Of a stretch of DNA of 64,000 nt, positions 27,576 through 35,525 are shown in pieces. The DNA comes from UBA6623 sp965226435. Lineage in GTDB: Bacteria > Acidobacteriota > Terriglobia > Bryobacterales > UBA6623. The DNA is taken from contig CBDDCY010000011.1 of assembly GCA_965226435.1 (NCBI GenBank), positions 1 through 64,000 on the forward strand, written 5' to 3'. The position numbers and the translations under genes were made by a program. The notes beneath the pieces were generated by a model. It saw only the letters and a list, made by a program, of their open reading frames with translations. It was not told the origin of the DNA and did no database searches. Position 1 is the stretch's first letter. Every line of letters begins with the position of its first letter.

Positions 27576-28202
27576 CTAGCTGCCCGTCGAACGGGGCTTG
27601 CCCTGTCGGCGTACCCGAGGGAAGAACCTCCCTGTGCGATCCCTGAAGGTTCGATACTCGTCGCCGAAGCGTTCGACCAGCTTCTCTTCTTCCGTCCGTG
27701 TACGGACGACGATGAGGGCGACCCCCAATCCACCGGTCAGGGCCAAGAACCAGTTGGCGGCGACGAGGGAATTGGCAATGACTGCCAGTGCGGTTGCCAC
27801 ATAGAACGGATGGCGGACCCACTGATAAGGGCCGGTCGTGACCAGCGTGTGCTCCGTCCTCGTTACGACGGTGTCGGTGAGATTGGCGCCGAGACCGCGG
27901 AATACCCAGATCAGCAGCAGGGCGGCGCTCACGCCAATACCGACGCCGGACCAACGGAGCCAGAGTGGAAGCCCAACCTGCGACCAGCTCATCCAGGCCG
28001 GGTCAATAACGTAGGCCAAGAGCCCGAGCATCCCCGCCAGACCGATGGGCCGCAGAGTGACAAGGATGAAGATGCCTTCCTGTCGTCGATCGAGTCGTTC
28101 GCCGCTTGCCTGCGATTTCAGTCGGTGGTAGATGCCGATCGGACATACGGTGACCAATCCCAAGATCAGGATGAGTCGGAAGACCTGCTCGTCGTTCATC
28201 AT
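27576..28202 (-). CDS. Isoprenylcysteine carboxyl methyltransferase-like (ICMT/PEMT) membrane protein
   Basis: About 208 residues with five hydrophobic segments and the ICMT/PEMT signature near the C-terminus: TGPYQWVRHPFYVA (residues ~133-146), then EEEKLVERFGDEYRTF and a RFFPRVRR end. These motifs form the SAM-binding and membrane-proximal site. Bacterial members methylate or otherwise modify lipids or small molecules; the substrate is unknown. Start at MMNDEQ (28202) is preferred over an upstream start at 28274, because the upstream residues (WRDECLLSARLFWYDPRA) are not family-like. Confidence 0.8.
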   Translation of the reverse strand: MMNDEQVFRLILILGLVTVCPIGIYHRLKSQASGERLDRRQEGIFILVTLRPIGLAGMLGLLAYVIDPAWMSWSQVGLPLWLRWSGVGIGVSAALLLIWVFRGLGANLTDTVVTRTEHTLVTTGPYQWVRHPFYVATALAVIANSLVAANWFLALTGGLGVALIVVRTRTEEEKLVERFGDEYRTFRDRTGRFFPRVRRQGKPRSTGS

Positions 28203-28661
28203 GGAACCCGGCGCTCTCGGATCGTACCAAAATAGGCGCGCACTCAAGAGGCACTCGTCACGCCAGTCCGGCAAGAATCCGGGCGGCCGTTTTGCGCGCT
28301 CGCTCTGTCAGACGGCCCTGTGGCCGCTCTGGCGCGCCTTCCACCAGGAAAAAGCGACGGCACCGCTTTCCGGACGCCGTTTTAGACAAAGCTCCGACGC
28401 ATTTTGGGCCGCGGACAAGACGACCGCGAAAACGCCAAGGCCACCGTAAAGTCGATCTGGGAGGGTCGTTTCCGCCGCCTCTGAACGGCGCGCCCGGCGC
28501 AACAACACCCAAAAAGACCGGATCGTTAATAAACCCAATGTATTGAGCGCGGACGGAATATTTACTCAGGATAAACATCCTTCGAGCTGACCCCCAGCTA
28601 CTCCCAGGGTCAAAAAGCCGGCGCTAACTGAAATGATATGCTGCTACTATCCGCTTTTCTC
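28203..28661. other. Gene-free spacer
   Basis: About 460 bp between divergent genes. Frames here (for example minus 28258-28578) are Arg/Gly-rich and match no family I recognise. No repeats or hairpins stand out. Confidence 0.4.
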
Positions 28662-29033
28662 ATGCCTCGATCCCTTCACGAGATGATCGGCGACGACGGT
28701 TTCACCCGTCTTATCGGCGCTTTTTACCGCCAGATTCCCGAGGACGATATCCTTGGTCCGATCTATCCCGCCGATGATCTGGCCGGGGCCGAGCAGCGGC
28801 TGCGGGATTTCCTGATCTTTCGTTTCGGCGGCTCGAATTACTACATCGAGCAGCGGGGTCACCCCCGACTCCGGCAGCGACACCTCCCCTTCCCGGTCGA
28901 TCAGCGCGCCCGAGATCGCTGGGTGGCGCTGATGGAACGGGCGCTCGCCGAGACCCAGCTGCCCGCGCAAGCCGAGCAGATGCTTCGCGAGTTCTTCAGC
29001 GACACCGCCACGTTCATGATGAACCGGCGATAG
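28662..29033 (+). CDS. Group 2 truncated haemoglobin (GlbO-like)
   Basis: About 123 residues forming a 2-over-2 globin: SLHEMIGDDGFTRLIGAFYR, IPEDDILGPIYPADDLAGAE, FLIFRFGGSNYYIEQRGHPR and RQRHLPFPVDQRARDRWVAL. The His in RHLPFP is the proximal haem ligand. Tyr residues in AFYRQI and NYYIE, and Trp in RDRWVALM, fit group 2. These proteins bind O2/NO and protect against reactive nitrogen or deliver oxygen. ATG 28662 gives the family N-terminus; an ATG at 28638 adds eight hydrophobic residues. Neither has a good ribosome site. Confidence 0.87.
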   Translation: MPRSLHEMIGDDGFTRLIGAFYRQIPEDDILGPIYPADDLAGAEQRLRDFLIFRFGGSNYYIEQRGHPRLRQRHLPFPVDQRARDRWVALMERALAETQLPAQAEQMLREFFSDTATFMMNRR

Positions 29034-29104
29034 CGATTTCGCGCTCAAGCCGTCGCCCGCCGTCTTCGTACCTCCCGCCAGGCCGAGATGCGGCGACCCG
29101 GCCT

Positions 29105-29285
29105 GCTCTGGCCTCGGCCCCGAGCGTGCGCCGGCTCGAGCGTGCCGACGAAGACGAGATCGACATCCACGAAGGCCTGGAAAGCACGCTGACGCTCATT
29201 CGTTGGCGGCGTGCCTCGCTGGTTCGATGTTATCCAAGCCGGCTGAACCAGGTTTACATGAACCTGCTGGTGAACGCGGAAGGGC
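29105..29285 (+). pseudogene. Sensor histidine kinase fragment
   Basis: The plus-strand frame reads RRLERADEDEIDIHEGLEST then LTLI, a jump, then VRCYPSRLNQVYMNLLVNAE. The first part is the region after the phospho-acceptor helix (typically DIHEGLESTL) and the second is the ATPase N-box (usually RCYPSQLNQVFMNLLVNA). The ~25 residues that should separate them and all later ATPase motifs are missing. This is a short relic of a two-component kinase gene, directly before the SagB-type gene. Confidence 0.7.
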
Positions 29286-29348
29286 GGCGGGCACGAGTTC
29301 CGGGATGGTGGTTCGCTGAGCCAGTTGGAATTGATATGCTCGCCTGGT

Positions 29349-30896
29349 ATGCCCAACCGTGATACCGAGAAGGGCCGGCAGTACCATGAGCGCACAAAGC
29401 ACTCCTCTTGGAGCATCCGCAATAATCCTCATTTTCTCGACTGGCCCAACCAGCCTGTGCCATTCAAGACTTACACGGGCTTGAAGACGATTGCGTTGCC
29501 GCAAGGTTCTGAGCATTCAACCATGCCGGCTTTGGCCGCCGTGAGTGCGAATACGGGCAGCGGTGATGCAGCTGCCGCCGACCGTATCCCGACGCTCGCC
29601 GAACTTGCCCGGATTCTGCACTACACCGGCGGTATCACCCGGCGCCGGAAATACGCCGCCGGCGAGATTCTATTTCGGGCGGCTGCTTGCACCGGTGCAC
29701 TGTATGAGATCGAGCTGTACGTGGTCTGTGCTGACCTGGAAGAGTTGCCGAGCGGTGTCTATCATTGGAGTCCGAAGGATTCGTCGTTGAGACGGCTGCG
29801 AGACGGCGATCATAGGGGCATCCTCAGGAAAGCAACGGCAGAGGAACCAGCCGTCGTGTCAGCGTCGGTTGCGATCATTTGCACCGCCACTTACTGGCGA
29901 AACTCCTGGAAGTATCAATCTCGTACGTATCGCCATTTTGGCTGGGACAACGGAACATTACTCGCCAACCTATTTGCTCTCTCCGCGGCTCACGGCATAT
30001 CGGCGACGCTGGTACAGGGGTTTGCCGATCGGGACTTGAATCGGCTGCTGGACGTCGACAAAGCGAAGGAGGTCAGTTTTTCCATTGTTGCTTTGGGTGG
30101 CGGCTCACGCCCGGTCCCGCACGAGCCGAGTGATTTGCCGCGGCTCGGCTACCGCGTCGAGCCGCTTTCGAAGACGGAGGTTGACTACCCGCTGATGCGG
30201 GAAATGCATGAGTACTCGTCGCTGGCTGACAGTTCCGAGGTTGCTGCCTGGCGTGGCGCTCCTCCGTCGAAAGAAGTCCAGGAGCCCATTCGGAGTCTGA
30301 TTCCGCTTCGGCCGCTGCTCGCGGACCGTCTCCCGCCCGAGCCGATTGAGAAGGTAATTCAGCGGCGGGGCTCCACCCGGCAGTTTGATCGAGCGCCGAT
30401 TTCGTTCGAGGAGTTGTCGACCATGCTGGAACGGGCGACGCGGGGTGTTTCCGCTGACTTTCTCGACCCATTCGGATCCCAACTCAACGACCTTTACCTG
30501 ATTGTGAACGCGGTGCGCGGTTTAGCCCCTGGGTCCTACTTTTTTGACCGCGCGCAGCGGGCGCTCGAGTTACTCAGCGAAGGGGACTTCCGAGACCAAG
30601 CGGGCTATCTTGGACTGGAACAGCGCCTTCCGGCCGACGCATCGGTCGCCATCTTCTACCTGGCGGACTTAAAGGCGATCTTTGAGCGATTCGGAAATCG
30701 CGGCTACCGGGCCGTACAAACCGAAGCCGGCATTATCGGGGGCAAGGTTTATCTTTCTGCCTACGCCCAGCGCTTGGGGGCTACCGGGCTAACCTTCTAC
30801 GACGATGATGTGGTCAAGTTTTTCTCACCTCACGCCGAGCGAAAGAGTGCGATCTTCTTGACGGCGGTGGGTAGGAGTGCGAGGAGCCGGAATTGA
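29349..30896 (+). CDS. SagB-type (ThcOx) FMN oxidoreductase, tandem nitroreductase domains
   Basis: About 515 residues. It begins in the way SagB proteins do (YHERTKHSSWSIRNNPHFLD, residues ~12-31) and has two nitroreductase-fold halves. The first is around residues 85-245 (ILHYTGGITRRR, ELPSGVYHWSPKD, NGTLLANLFALSAAHGI) and the second around 315-510 (IQRRGSTRQFDRAPISFEEL, GLAPGSYFFD, EAGIIGGKVYLSAYAQRLGA, GLTFYDDDVVKFF). In azole-forming RiPP pathways SagB oxidises azolines with FMN, but no YcaO cyclodehydratase or precursor peptide is adjacent, so its substrate is open. Start ATG 29349 is preferred to a TTG eight codons upstream. Confidence 0.87.
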   Translation: MPNRDTEKGRQYHERTKHSSWSIRNNPHFLDWPNQPVPFKTYTGLKTIALPQGSEHSTMPALAAVSANTGSGDAAAADRIPTLAELARILHYTGGITRRRKYAAGEILFRAAACTGALYEIELYVVCADLEELPSGVYHWSPKDSSLRRLRDGDHRGILRKATAEEPAVVSASVAIICTATYWRNSWKYQSRTYRHFGWDNGTLLANLFALSAAHGISATLVQGFADRDLNRLLDVDKAKEVSFSIVALGGGSRPVPHEPSDLPRLGYRVEPLSKTEVDYPLMREMHEYSSLADSSEVAAWRGAPPSKEVQEPIRSLIPLRPLLADRLPPEPIEKVIQRRGSTRQFDRAPISFEELSTMLERATRGVSADFLDPFGSQLNDLYLIVNAVRGLAPGSYFFDRAQRALELLSEGDFRDQAGYLGLEQRLPADASVAIFYLADLKAIFERFGNRGYRAVQTEAGIIGGKVYLSAYAQRLGATGLTFYDDDVVKFFSPHAERKSAIFLTAVGRSARSRN

Positions 30897-31148
30897 TCCG
30901 TTTGCTCGACGAAGCCGCGGTTCGCCAAAACTACATAGCCGTTTAGATTGAAGTGCTTAGGCCGAAGCTCACTTGACAGCCAGGCCCGCTGTTCGGAGAT
31001 TCTGGCGGCAGTGCCCGTGGCTCAACCGCAGCCTCGTCCACACTGAAATGCCGGGCCGATGAACGGCAAGTCAGGCATCGCGCGGCGCTTTACGATCACC
31101 TCCATGTTTTCAATGTGGACGGAGTTTACGGTAGGGACAACCGTCGCA

Positions 31149-32465
31149 CTACTCTTCGGCAATGCAGTAGAGGTTTCGCTGCCCGCGCAAAAACAGCTCG
31201 CCGCCGGCGACGGCGGCCGAGGCGCTGAAGCTGTCGTCGAGCCGGTTGACTGCCAGCATCTTGGGTAAGCTAGCGTGACTCATCACGAGCGTTGTTCCTT
31301 GGCGATCGGTGATGTAAAGGCGGTTGGCGGCACCCACCGGCGAGGCGTACACGTTGCGGATGCCGCCGAGCCGAAACGGGCCGGTCCGCTCTTCTCCGGT
31401 CTTTGCGTCCACGCGTGAAAGGATCCCCTGGTAGTGATGGAGGAAATAGAGCGAGTCTCCATACAGCAATGGCGATGGCACGTACGGCGTGCCTCGTCCG
31501 CGGCTCCACACGACCTGGTCGGTTCCGGTGATGTCGCCCTTGGCGCCGTCGAGGCTTATGGCGAGCATGGCCCGCGTGTCGTAGCTGCTGGCGGCGTACA
31601 CCATGCCGTCCGCCGAAACGGGTGACGCGACGATGTTAGCCGATAGTCCGCCACATTCCCATATGACGTTGCCGGTGGCCAGATCGTAGCCTCGAACGCG
31701 ATTGGTACCGCTGATGATGAGCTGCGGCTCGCCGCCGTGCTCGACCACGATCGGTGTTGCCCACGACGTAACCTCTTCCCGCGCGACCCTCCAACGTTCT
31801 TCACCGGTCCGTTTGTCGAAGGCAATCACAAATGACCGGCCTTCGTGATCCCAGTTGATGATTAGCGTGTCGCCGTGGAGCGCTGGTGAGCTGCCCTCGC
31901 CGTGCGCGTGCTTGGTCTGCATCTCACCGAGGTCTGCTTTCCACTGCACCTCGCCGTCCAGGTCGAGACCATAGAGCCCACGCGAGCCGAAGAACGCAAA
32001 GACATGCTCGCCGTCGGTGACAGGCGAGTGGGATGCGAACGTTCCGGTGTAATGACCACCCTCGTGCGGGACATCCGTATGCAGCGTCCGTTGCCAGAGG
32101 ATCTTCCCCCCGCGGCGGCTGATGGCGAGCACCATAAACCGATGATGCCGGGTCACCGGCACGCTGTCATGCGTGCCATGGGCGCTGTCGTACCTAGGTT
32201 CCATAGGATCACCGTAAGGTACGGCCGCGGTGATGAAGACGCGATCGCCCCAGACGATCGGCGTCGAATGGCCACTGCCGGGCAGTGCGATCTTCCAACG
32301 TATGTTCTCCGTCTCGCTCCACTCCACTGGTGGGTTCGCGTGCGGTGCGGCGCCCGTCCCCATGGGGCCGCGCCACTGCGGCCAGTAATGATCGCCATCT
32401 TGTGCCACCGCCGGCAGCACCAGCAGACTACAGATTGCGAGGATGAAAACGCGCACTCCTACCAT
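31149..32465 (-). CDS. Exported PQQ-like beta-propeller protein
   Basis: A 438-residue secreted protein with signal peptide MVGVRVFILAICSLLVLPAVA and an eight-bladed quinoprotein-type propeller. Blades end in AXDXXTGXXXW-like motifs (AISRRGGKILWQR, AFDKRTGEERWRV, GYDLATGNVIWEC, RVDAKTGEERTG). It opens with WPQWRGPMGTG, typical of the outer membrane protein assembly (BamB-like)/PQQ_2 group found in Planctomycetes and Acidobacteria. No cytochrome motif or catalytic acid pair is seen, so it may be structural rather than a dehydrogenase. Confidence 0.85.
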   Translation of the reverse strand: MVGVRVFILAICSLLVLPAVAQDGDHYWPQWRGPMGTGAAPHANPPVEWSETENIRWKIALPGSGHSTPIVWGDRVFITAAVPYGDPMEPRYDSAHGTHDSVPVTRHHRFMVLAISRRGGKILWQRTLHTDVPHEGGHYTGTFASHSPVTDGEHVFAFFGSRGLYGLDLDGEVQWKADLGEMQTKHAHGEGSSPALHGDTLIINWDHEGRSFVIAFDKRTGEERWRVAREEVTSWATPIVVEHGGEPQLIISGTNRVRGYDLATGNVIWECGGLSANIVASPVSADGMVYAASSYDTRAMLAISLDGAKGDITGTDQVVWSRGRGTPYVPSPLLYGDSLYFLHHYQGILSRVDAKTGEERTGPFRLGGIRNVYASPVGAANRLYITDRQGTTLVMSHASLPKMLAVNRLDDSFSASAAVAGGELFLRGQRNLYCIAEE

Positions 32466-32794
32466 GGTGTTCCTAAGCTATCCTTCCATAACAACCGGCC
32501 GCGCACCCACCGGTCAGTTAGTACTCCGATCACGAATCAGCCTCAAGAGAGATCGACGAAGTAACCTCATCTTAGCGCCGGCCCGGGGGTGGCCTGCGAC
32601 CTTCGTGCCAATGCCCGTGGGCCGAAAGACTACGATGGATCGTCGCGACTCGCAGCCCGGCTCGGCTTCGAAAGCTCGACACGACCACCTGCCCCAGTGC
32701 AGGAGTGCCGGCACCTTCTCACAGCACGTATGCTGTTGATTACAAGTAGGATATCGAACTCAATACCCGCTGCGAGAAAACTACTGTAGATGAT
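32466..32794. other. Spacer left of the island boundary
   Basis: No gene recognised. If the arm-type repeat at 32795 is the right end of an older element, its integrase should lie here on the minus strand, but no recombinase motif is readable. Confidence 0.4.
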
Positions 32795-32836
32795 CTTGTA
32801 GCTGTCCAAAGCCTCACACAACAACAGATTTCAACA
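32795..32836 (+). repeat. Arm-type repeat, copy 1 (outside the island, direct)
   Basis: Reads CTTGTAGCTGTCCAAAGCCT then CACACAACAACAGATTTCAA. It matches 62779-62819 at the integrase end in the same orientation and the same distance from the att core, and 32989-33029 in reverse. It is probably an integrase arm-binding or element-end sequence. Confidence 0.7.
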
Positions 32837-32846
32837 AACGAGATTT

Positions 32847-32914
32847 GTAAGTTATTGAAAACAATGGTCGGGGCGGAGGCATTCGAACCCCCGGCTTCCT
32901 GCTCCCAAAGCAGG
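32847..32914 (+). repeat. attL: 68-bp direct repeat with tRNA-Pro 3' half
   Basis: Begins GTAAGTTATTGAAAACAATG and continues through the reverse complement of the tRNA acceptor, T-arm and anticodon 3' stem up to CCCAAAGCAGG. After 32914 the similarity to the tRNA gene ends (TTCCACCGCTGG instead of CGCGCTACCAGA), so this is not a working tRNA. Confidence 0.88.
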
Positions 32915-32988
32915 TTCCACCGCTGGCCCTGAATCCCTTGTTTTCAACTACTTACGTTTCAATGACTTGTGGGCGGCGTGTTGAAACC

Positions 32989-33029
32989 TGTTGAAACTTG
33001 TTGTTCTGTGAGGCTCTGGGCAGCTACAA
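32989..33029 (-). repeat. Arm-type repeat, copy 2 (inside the island, inverted)
   Basis: The minus strand reads TTGTAGCTGCCCAGAGCCTC followed by ACAGAACAACAAGTTTCAAC, about 37/41 identical to 62779-62819. An inverted partner of the core flank, TTGTTTTCAACTACTTACG, lies at 32938-32956. The left end of the island therefore mirrors its right end, as expected for P and P' integrase arms. Confidence 0.7.
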
Positions 33030-33162
33030 AATTAACTACAGTCCCCTTTTTGCCTTGGTGCGCCCTCCGTAGTTCGACTGCGGCCCCATGCACAGCTGCC
33101 CTATTCATCCTTTGACGCACCGATCCGACAAGGATCTGTAGTCTGGAGTTTTGCATCCAGCC

Positions 33163-35304
33163 TCACTGAGTAGGCTGCGGAAGTGCGAAGGCGACATAGG
33201 TGCCGCCGGAAGGATTGCCCCATTTCCCGCCGCCCGCGGCGATCACGACGAACTCTCGGCCGTCGACCTCGTACACAGCCGGAGTGGCATTCCCCGCCGC
33301 CGGCAGCGTAGTTTCCCACAGGAGCTTGCCGGTTGTCTTGTCAAAGGCACGGAACTTGCGGTCATGATTGGTCGCGCCGATGAATAGAACGCCGCCCGCG
33401 GTGACCACGGGGCCGCCATAGTTTTCACTGCCGGTATTGCGCAGCCCCTGCTCGGCCAGCTCAGGAAACTCACCGAAAGGGATCTTCCAGACGATCTCCC
33501 CCTTGTTCAAATCGATCGCATTCAGCGTGCCCCAGGGAGGCTCGACAGCGGGATAGCCGTCGGGATCGAGGAACTTGTTGTACCCGTCGTGCTTGTACTT
33601 GAGGTCCAGGGGCGAGGGAGCCGGAACCTCAACTTCTGTGTCTTCACCCGAGACGAGATAGGAAACCAGCGCCTGTACCGCCTGCCGCGGCAGGTTCGCA
33701 AACGCCGGCATGCGGCCGGCGCCTTGACGAATGACCTGTGAGATTTCGCGCGGCTTAGACCTGTCCCCGATGGCAACGAGGGAGGGAAACTCCGGGGGGC
33801 TCCCGCCCAGTTGTTTTCCATGACAGCCGGCGCAGTAATCCAGGTACAAGTTCCGCGAGGTCGCGCCGGCTTCCAGCTGAGTACGCTCCACCAGTCTGAG
33901 GATCCAGGGCATTTCGTTAGCGTTGACATAGAGAAGGCCCGTGGCGGGGTCGAAAGCAGAGCCGCCCCATTCGCCACCGCCGTCATACCCAGGAAACAAG
34001 ATCGTTCCTTGAAGACTGGGAGGCGTGAACTGCTCCCCGCCGCGGACTTGCCGGAAGCGTTTGAGAACGGCCTCGTGCGCCTCGGGGGTCCGCTTGGTGA
34101 CCATGTCTTCGGTGAAGATTTGGCGGGCGAACGGCGGCGGTTTCAAGGGCAAAGGTTGGGTAGCCGCCAGCTTCTCGCCGTCGACATCGGAAGCGGGAAC
34201 CTTGCGATATTCGATCGGGAAAAGCGGCTTACCGGTTTCGCGCTCGAAGACGAATACGTGACCGGACTTGGTGACCTGCGCCACGGCGTCGATCAGATTC
34301 CCGTCGCGCTTCACGGTGACGAGACGGGGCGGGGCCGGAAAGTCACGATCCCAAACGTCATGCTTGACGGCTTGAAAATGCCAGACACGCTCGCCTGTCT
34401 CCGCCTTCAGCGCGATCAGAGAATTCGCGAACAGATTGTCTCCCAGGCGGTTGGCGCCGTAAAAATCGAAGGCCGCGGACCCGGTGGGCACGAAGAGCAA
34501 ACCGCGCTCTTCATCCAAACTCATGCCGGCCCAATTGTTCGCGCCCCCACTATATTTCCAGGCGTCCTTCGGCCAGGTCTCGTACCCCAACTCGCCCGGA
34601 TGGGGAATCGTGTGGAAGCTCCAGCGCAGCTCTCCGGTCCGCACGTCGTAGGCCCGGATGTCACCGGGGGGCGAGGGGAGAGCTTCGCTGAGGATGCTGC
34701 CGAGGATGAGCAGGTCGTTGTAGATGACGCCGGGGGTGGTAGCCGAGATGGAGATCGTTTCGGGATCGCGCCCAAGGCCCTCCCGGAGGTCAACACGACC
34801 CTCTCGGCCGAAGCCGGGGACCGGCTTGCCGGTACGGGGGTCGAGGGCAAAGAGAAAGTTCCGAGAGACGAAGAACAACCGCTCCTGCCGGCCGGCGCTC
34901 CACCAAGTGACGCCGCGGTTACGACGCAGACGATCGGTCTTCGGTCCTTCATGAGGGTCGAAGCTCCAGTGGAGTTTCCCTGTGGCCGCATCGAGCGCGA
35001 TGACCCTCAGCCGCGGCGTCGTAGCGAAGAGAACGCCGTCGATGACAATAGGGTTGCATTGCATCTCCGAGCCGGAGTACGCATCGCCGGTGTCGAAGCT
35101 CCAGGCAACCTTCAGGCGGTGGACATTTTTGCGGTTGATTTGGTCGAGAGCGGAATACTGGATGCTCTCGGGACCGCCGCCGTAAGCCCTCCACTCGCGA
35201 TAGGAGCGAATGGACTCCGCATGCAAGGCGGGTGCCCATAGCAGCAACAAAACGAGGGTGGGCATGAACGACGATAATCCAGTACTCGACTTCACGGCGC
35301 CCAT
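33163..35304 (-). CDS. PQQ-dependent dehydrogenase with C-terminal-type cytochrome c domain
   Basis: About 713 residues; periplasmic oxidation of an alcohol, sugar or aldehyde with PQQ, passing electrons to haem c. The start at 35304 opens a signal peptide (SFMPTLVLLLLWAPALHA). Quinoprotein blades include WRAYGGGPESIQYSALDQIN, ALDAATGKLHWSFDP, AYDVRTGELRWSFHTIPHPG and AFDKTTGKLLWETTLP. A cytochrome c domain is inserted late in the chain with haem motif CAGCH at about residue 491 and a later RMPAF as candidate axial Met. The GGEWGGSAFDPATGLLYVN block resembles membrane-type glucose dehydrogenases. The open frame extends upstream into the sulfatase gene but lacks coding character there. Confidence 0.87.
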   Translation of the reverse strand: MGAVKSSTGLSSFMPTLVLLLLWAPALHAESIRSYREWRAYGGGPESIQYSALDQINRKNVHRLKVAWSFDTGDAYSGSEMQCNPIVIDGVLFATTPRLRVIALDAATGKLHWSFDPHEGPKTDRLRRNRGVTWWSAGRQERLFFVSRNFLFALDPRTGKPVPGFGREGRVDLREGLGRDPETISISATTPGVIYNDLLILGSILSEALPSPPGDIRAYDVRTGELRWSFHTIPHPGELGYETWPKDAWKYSGGANNWAGMSLDEERGLLFVPTGSAAFDFYGANRLGDNLFANSLIALKAETGERVWHFQAVKHDVWDRDFPAPPRLVTVKRDGNLIDAVAQVTKSGHVFVFERETGKPLFPIEYRKVPASDVDGEKLAATQPLPLKPPPFARQIFTEDMVTKRTPEAHEAVLKRFRQVRGGEQFTPPSLQGTILFPGYDGGGEWGGSAFDPATGLLYVNANEMPWILRLVERTQLEAGATSRNLYLDYCAGCHGKQLGGSPPEFPSLVAIGDRSKPREISQVIRQGAGRMPAFANLPRQAVQALVSYLVSGEDTEVEVPAPSPLDLKYKHDGYNKFLDPDGYPAVEPPWGTLNAIDLNKGEIVWKIPFGEFPELAEQGLRNTGSENYGGPVVTAGGVLFIGATNHDRKFRAFDKTTGKLLWETTLPAAGNATPAVYEVDGREFVVIAAGGGKWGNPSGGTYVAFALPQPTQ

Positions 35305-35525
35305 GTGAAATGGTTGATTATAGACCAACAGCGGGTTGCGGGATACGCTTCTGACCGGGCTAGACGCGTTCCTAGAAATCTCACGGTACTTCAGCCGTAG
35401 CCGATGAGCGCGTCTCTGACATTCCTTGGTAAGGATTCGAGTAGGATGCCCTAGCGCCGAGCTGACGGAGCTCGCATGGCGTCTCCCAATTCTTCTCCGA
35501 GGCTGGAGGGCCGAGGCCCCATCGC

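Noticed and set aside
27576..28274. Longer ICMT-like protein from 28274
   Set aside because: The first 24 residues are unlike the family; MMNDEQ is the better start.
32847..32914. Left repeat as a second working tRNA-Pro
   Set aside because: It lacks the 5' half of the tRNA and has a T-stem mismatch.
33811..35241. Long plus-strand frame opposite the PQQ dehydrogenase
   Set aside because: A shadow of the GC-rich antisense strand; the minus-strand product has haem and propeller motifs.
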